Below are positions 7,542 through 10,228 of a stretch of 10,228 nt of DNA, piece by piece. The first letter of the stretch is position 1; every line of letters begins with the position of its first letter. The DNA is from an uncultured Flavobacteriia bacterium (GTDB lineage: Bacteria > Bacteroidota > Bacteroidia > Flavobacteriales_D > Crocinitomicaceae). A model generated the notes under the pieces. It had not been told where the DNA came from and made no database searches. It saw nothing but the letters and a program-made list of their open reading frames with translations. The position numbers and the translations under genes are program-made. Where the stretch lies: the NCBI GenBank assembly GCA_903928365.1, contig CAIYQV010000410.1:1-10228 (forward strand), given 5' to 3'.

Positions 7542-8069
7542 TCAGCCTAAATATAGCTCGATCAAACCGGCCGGTGCTTCAATGGTCATGACCTTTTTCT
7601 TTCGATCCAATTCAACCACAACTCCTTCAATCAGGGGAATAAGCACTTCTTTTTCATCTTTCATAATCTGGATCAAAGGATTCACTTGAAGATCGACAAT
7701 AGATTTAAGCTTACCTACCTCGCCGAAATTGACATCCACAACGGTGAAATCAACCACTTCATGATCGTAGAAGTGAGTCCCGGAAAGTTTAGGGAGGATT
7801 TGCGCCGGAAGGAAAAGATTTTTTCGAAGCAATAAGCGCGCGTCGTTCTCGGCATTCACACCTTCGAATTTGACAGCTGCAAAACCTTTGTTTTTCAACT
7901 TGAAAGATTCAACGAAAAAGGGAGAAAGTTGTCCGTTGATCTCAATAAAAACCGCATCCAGCGTTTGATAATCTTCCGGATTGGTAACGTCTAAAAACAG
8001 CGAAACTTCACCTTTAAATCCGTGAAGTTTCGCTACGTATCCTAAATGAAAGCAATCTGCTTTATTCAT
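7542..8069 (-). CDS. rimM: Ribosome maturation factor RimM
   Basis: Assists late maturation of the 30S head, near S19 and 16S rRNA helices 31 and 33b. The 175 residues show the two expected domains. The N-terminal RimM barrel begins HLGYVAKLHGFKGEVSLFLD (8-27), matching the G-x-[IV]-x-K-x-H-G-x-K-G-E-[VL] signature. The C-terminal PRC-barrel starts at FYDHEVVDFTVVD (100-112), continues GEVGKLKSIVDLQVNPLIQI (116-135) and ends EVLIPLIEGVVVELDRKKK with EAPAGLIELYLG. It sits 11 bases after rpsP, the classic rpsP-rimM pairing, and five bases before trmN6. Confidence 0.96.
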   Translation of the reverse strand: MNKADCFHLGYVAKLHGFKGEVSLFLDVTNPEDYQTLDAVFIEINGQLSPFFVESFKLKNKGFAAVKFEGVNAENDARLLLRKNLFLPAQILPKLSGTHFYDHEVVDFTVVDVNFGEVGKLKSIVDLQVNPLIQIMKDEKEVLIPLIEGVVVELDRKKKVMTIEAPAGLIELYLG

Positions 8070-8080
8070 TCACGTCTTTC

Positions 8081-8677
8081 TTATTCTTCAGAAGCCGCTT
8101 CTTCTGCGCTTTCTTCAGCTGCAGCCTCAGGAGTTTCCTCTGTTGTTGCTTCTGGAGCATCTTCTGTTGCCTCTTCAGCTAAAGGTGCTTCAACTTCTGT
8201 ATCTGCTACCTCTTCAACAACGGTATTCTTCGCTTCAATTGCTGCGGCTTTCGCTGCATTTACTTCAGCTTCAGCTTTTAAACGCGCTGCTTTATCAGAA
8301 GCTGCACCTTTCGCTAAACCATCTTTTTTACCGTTGATCTTTGCGTCTTTCTCAGCAACCCAAGCAGCAAACTTTGTTTCTACTTGTTCCGCTGTCAAAG
8401 CGCCTTTTTTCACACCATTCAACAGGTGATTTTTATACAAAACTCCTTTGTAAGAAAGGATTGCACGAGCTGTATCAGACATTTCAGCACCTACCTGTAC
8501 CCAGTTCAACGTACGGTCGAAGTTGATGTTGATTGTTGCAGGATTCGTGTTTGGATTGTACGTTCCTAATTTTTCGATGAATTTACCATCTCTTTTAGCT
8601 CTGCTGTCTGCAGCTACCAAATGGAAGAAAGCTTTTCCTTTCTTTCCGTGTCTTTGCAATCTGATTCGAGTTGCCAT
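8081..8677 (-). CDS. rpsP: 30S ribosomal protein S16 with long C-terminal extension
   Basis: Structural protein of the 30S subunit that binds 16S rRNA during early assembly. Residues 1-83 are the S16 domain: MATRIRLQRHGKKGKAFFHL, then VAADSRAKRDGKFIEKLGTY and NPNTNPATININFDRTLNWV, in line with the family's R-[IL]-R-L-x-R-x-G-x-K ... Y-N-P pattern. Most bacterial S16 proteins are about 80-90 residues; this one has 198. The extra part is an Ala/Lys-rich, probably helical segment (about 93-150) followed by a 48-residue acidic tail (151-198) with 17 Glu, two Asp and no Lys or Arg. Extended S16 proteins are, from memory, common in Bacteroidota. It is the first gene of the rpsP-rimM-trmN6 group. 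No Shine-Dalgarno sequence precedes the ATG; the region is AT-rich, as usual for the phylum. Confidence 0.97.
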   Translation of the reverse strand: MATRIRLQRHGKKGKAFFHLVAADSRAKRDGKFIEKLGTYNPNTNPATININFDRTLNWVQVGAEMSDTARAILSYKGVLYKNHLLNGVKKGALTAEQVETKFAAWVAEKDAKINGKKDGLAKGAASDKAARLKAEAEVNAAKAAAIEAKNTVVEEVADTEVEAPLAEEATEDAPEATTEETPEAAAEESAEEAASEE

Positions 8678-8679
8678 AA

Positions 8680-8691
8680 TGTAAGTTTACA
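8680..8691 (-). repeat. Inverted repeat TGTAA-nn-TTACA abutting rpsP start
   Basis: A 12-base near-palindrome (five-base arms, two-base spacer) ends two bases before the rpsP ATG. A very similar sequence sits at the same distance before the divergent peptidase gene (8809-8820). It could be an operator or simply an AT-rich translation-initiation context. Confidence 0.4.
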
Positions 8692-8694
8692 ATG

Positions 8695-8732
8695 TGGGGT
8701 GCGAAACCCCGGTTTATAAATAATTGGGGTGC
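8695..8732. repeat. Two direct repeats of TGGGGTGC in the rpsP promoter-leader
   Basis: TGGGGTGC occurs at 8695-8702 and again at 8725-8732 (plus-strand reading), exactly 30 bases apart. The right copy covers the stretch between the -7 element and the expected transcription start; the left copy forms one arm of the leader hairpin. The complementary ACCCC block at 8706-8710 lies between them, so it could pair with either copy if both were transcribed. Confidence 0.5.
8696..8710 (-). promoter_or_regulatory. GC-rich hairpin in the rpsP leader
   Basis: On the minus strand GGGGT-TTCGC-ACCCC forms a five-pair stem with a five-base loop, between the predicted transcription start (about 8725) and the rpsP ATG, ending 18 bases before the start codon. 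It stands out in an otherwise AT-rich leader. It is not followed by a T-run, so it does not look like a terminator. A role in controlling rpsP translation or mRNA stability is inference only. Confidence 0.45.
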
Positions 8733-8765
8733 AAAGATAATGAAATCAAGGTATCGCACAACAAA
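8732..8765 (-). promoter_or_regulatory. Predicted promoter of rpsP-rimM-trmN6 (Bacteroidota-type)
   Basis: Minus-strand TATCTTTG (8732-8739) matches TAnnTTTG exactly. A TTG (8759-8761) lies 19 bases upstream, the preferred spacing, with an overlapping TTTG at 8762-8765. The transcription start is expected near 8725, giving a leader of about 48 bases. This is the strongest promoter-like site in the window and fits the high expression needed for a ribosomal protein. Confidence 0.75.
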
Positions 8766-8808
8766 CTCTCAATAATTATTACAATGCAACACTACAAACC
8801 TACTCTTT

Positions 8809-8820
8809 TGTAAATTTACG
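8809..8820 (+). repeat. Palindrome GTAAATTTAC abutting the peptidase start
   Basis: GTAAATTTAC at 8810-8819 is a perfect ten-base palindrome ending a few bases before the ATG at 8823. Within it, TAAATTTA is one base from the -7 consensus TAnnTTTG, but no -33 TTG lies at a suitable distance and transcription would then start at the ATG itself. I therefore list it as a repeat and do not call it a promoter. No better plus-strand promoter is visible in 8740-8822. Confidence 0.4.
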
Positions 8821-8822
8821 AC

Positions 8823-10228
8823 ATGTCATTTTTTCGAATTTATATTCTTAGCTGCGTGACCTTTCTGGTCTCAGACATCCTTGCTCAAAAGATTCCAAAC
8901 GCATCTGTTCTTCAATTGGAGGAAATCATGAAAGGCAATGAATTTATTGGTCATCAGCCCGAAAATGTCAGATGGAGTATTGACGGTAGCAAAATCTATT
9001 TTGATTGGAATCCGAAAAATGAACCGGGAAATTCAATTTACGAGTATCAACCAGCGCTAAAAGGAAGCAAACCTGTTTTGGCAGATCCAAAATCCATTCT
9101 TGAATTCGACCCAAGCCAGTCTGCTTTTTCAGATCAATATCAGATCATTGATGGAAGTCTCACGCGCTTCGACAAAAAAACAAAGCAACTCTTACGCATC
9201 TATTCATCCTCCTCCGACTTGCATTCAGTTCAACGAGCAACAATCTCATCCATCGTTTTTTTTCAGTCGGAACTGAATCTGTTCCAATATAACAAGGAAG
9301 AGGGAAGTATTTTGCAACTTTCGGATTTCAGATCAGGGGATGAGCCAGATAAAAGGAAGGACTCCACTTTTTTAATGAAGCAACAATCAGAGCTCTTTGA
9401 ATTCATTCGTGATAAGAACGAGCAGGATACCTGGGAAAAATCGAAAGAGACAACCTTTTTTCGGGATGCATCGCCCTTTTACATAGGCAAAGATCAGATC
9501 GAAAATCTGCAGATCCATCCCAACGGTAAATTTATCTCCTTCAGATTGTCGGATTATCCCAAAGAGACAGACACGAAGGTTGAACATCATATTACATCTA
9601 ATGGATACACTTACCCGTCATCAGCGAGAGCTAAAGTCGGAACAGAGGAACCAACCCACAGACTGGGAATTTTAAATCTCGAAAAGGACACTATTTATTT
9701 CGTTGATCTTTCCAAACTGAGCGACATAAGGAAGAAACCGGCTTATTTGAATGACACCGTTCCATATGACAAAGATCGTAAGGTCGTCATGCACTCACTA
9801 AAGTTTGCCAAAAGTAGAAATGAAGCTGTTTGCGATGTGCGCTCCTATGACAATAAAGACCGTTGGATCATTTTGATAGATCTGTCAACCGGACAGTTTA
9901 AAGAGATCGATCATCAGCACGATGAAGCATGGATAGGTGGCCCAGGGATTTCCAGTTGGAATACCGAAGAAGGTACGCTGGGGTGGCTTCACGATGACCA
10001 GACCATTTATTTTCAATCAGAAAAGACAGGATACTCTCATCTTTACCTGCACAATACATCACCTCTCATCAAATCTATCCAGCGAACATTTCCAATAACC
10101 GAAGGAAAATGGGAAGTTCACGGCGTGGTGCTCTCAAAAGACGGAAAACACTTCTATCTCAACACAAATCGCTCCCATCCTGGGAACCGCGATTTTTTAA
10201 AACTGGAAATCACAACCAAAAAGATAAG
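8823..10228 (+). CDS. S9-family (prolyl oligopeptidase/DPP IV-like) serine peptidase, exported, 3' end outside window
   Basis: An open frame of 468 codons runs from the ATG at 8823 to the right edge with no stop. The N-terminus (MSFFRIYILSCVTFLVSDIL, then AQ) looks like a signal peptide cleaved near residue 22, so the protein should be periplasmic or outer-membrane associated. The rest is the beta-propeller half of an S9 peptidase: blade-like repeats with D/NG-K turns (WSIDGSKIYF 51-60, IHPNGKFISF 231-240, LSKDGKHFYL 437-446), a charged helical insertion FLMKQQSELFEFIRDKNEQD (183-202), GYTYPSSARAKVG (261-273), and WLHDDQTIYFQSEKTGYSHL (388-407), the hallmark of the DPP IV N-terminal domain. 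The Ser-Asp-His catalytic domain lies beyond the window, so activity cannot be confirmed. The gene is divergent from rpsP. The weak ILSC near residue 11 is too early to be a lipobox. Confidence 0.88.
   Translation, partial: MSFFRIYILSCVTFLVSDILAQKIPNASVLQLEEIMKGNEFIGHQPENVRWSIDGSKIYFDWNPKNEPGNSIYEYQPALKGSKPVLADPKSILEFDPSQSAFSDQYQIIDGSLTRFDKKTKQLLRIYSSSSDLHSVQRATISSIVFFQSELNLFQYNKEEGSILQLSDFRSGDEPDKRKDSTFLMKQQSELFEFIRDKNEQDTWEKSKETTFFRDASPFYIGKDQIENLQIHPNGKFISFRLSDYPKETDTKVEHHITSNGYTYPSSARAKVGTEEPTHRLGILNLEKDTIYFVDLSKLSDIRKKPAYLNDTVPYDKDRKVVMHSLKFAKSRNEAVCDVRSYDNKDRWIILIDLSTGQFKEIDHQHDEAWIGGPGISSWNTEEGTLGWLHDDQTIYFQSEKTGYSHLYLHNTSPLIKSIQRTFPITEGKWEVHGVVLSKDGKHFYLNTNRSHPGNRDFLKLEITTKKI

Noticed and set aside
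8046..8429. Plus-strand Ser/Ala-rich open frame of 127 codons
   Set aside because: It is the antisense of the low-complexity GCT/GAA-rich tail of rpsP. Its composition follows directly from those codons and it has no recognisable domain.
8795..8802. Second rpsP promoter with -7 element TAGGTTTG on the minus strand
   Set aside because: The -7 match is exact, but no TTG lies 17-23 bases upstream, and the site at 8732-8765 is complete and better placed.
8823..8888. Lipoprotein signal for the S9 peptidase
   Set aside because: The only early Cys (residue 11) follows ILS and comes too soon, before the hydrophobic core ends; the -L-A-Q ending near residue 22 fits ordinary signal-peptide cleavage.
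9387..9590. Minus-strand open frame of 67 codons opposite the peptidase gene
   Set aside because: The plus-strand frame is uninterrupted and carries clear S9-family signatures; the opposite frame has none.
1..10228. A previously undescribed multi-gene system, mobile element, CRISPR array or RNA gene
   Set aside because: Every long frame belongs to a known housekeeping family, coding is continuous and uniform in style, and I saw no transposase, integrase, tRNA-like fold or spaced repeat array.

Overview
The window looks like a chromosomal housekeeping region of a Bacteroidota bacterium, possibly a Flavobacteriales relative (order-level placement is a guess from protein style). Reasons are the sequence style of the complex I subunits, two promoters that fit the Bacteroidota consensus (TTG/TTTG, then 17-23 bases, then TAnnTTTG), weak or absent Shine-Dalgarno sequences, an unusually short NuoG, and a ribosomal protein S16 with a long acidic tail. 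The full NADH-input module (NuoE, NuoF, NuoG) is present, which fits a respiring organism rather than a Bacteroides-type one that lacks these three subunits.

Positions 1-6655, minus strand: a compact nuo operon in the order nuoA-nuoB-nuoC-nuoD-nuoE-nuoF-nuoG-nuoH-nuoI, with nuoI cut by the left window edge. Gaps are 0-23 bases, two neighbouring pairs overlap by 11-13 bases, and the nuoG stop touches the nuoH start. The products make up the NADH-oxidising arm (E, F, G), the connecting arm (B, C, D, I) and two membrane subunits (A, H) of proton-pumping NADH:quinone oxidoreductase. A good promoter lies at 6726-6760.

Positions 6838-8677, minus strand: a translation-related cluster, rpsP-rimM-trmN6, encoding ribosomal protein S16, the 30S maturation factor RimM and a probable tRNA1(Val) A37 N6-methyltransferase. 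It runs in the same direction as nuo and lies just upstream of it, so some read-through into nuo is possible. Its promoter (8732-8765) is a near-perfect consensus, and the short leader carries a GC-rich hairpin and repeated blocks.

Positions 8823-10228, plus strand: the first 468 codons of a divergent gene for an exported S9-family (prolyl oligopeptidase/DPP IV-like) peptidase. Its beta-propeller part is visible; the catalytic domain lies beyond the window.

I found no mobile element, CRISPR array, RNA gene, broken gene or new multi-gene system. The points most worth a second look are the cysteine layout of the short NuoG, the S16 tail, and the repeats in the 145-base divergent intergenic region 8678-8822.
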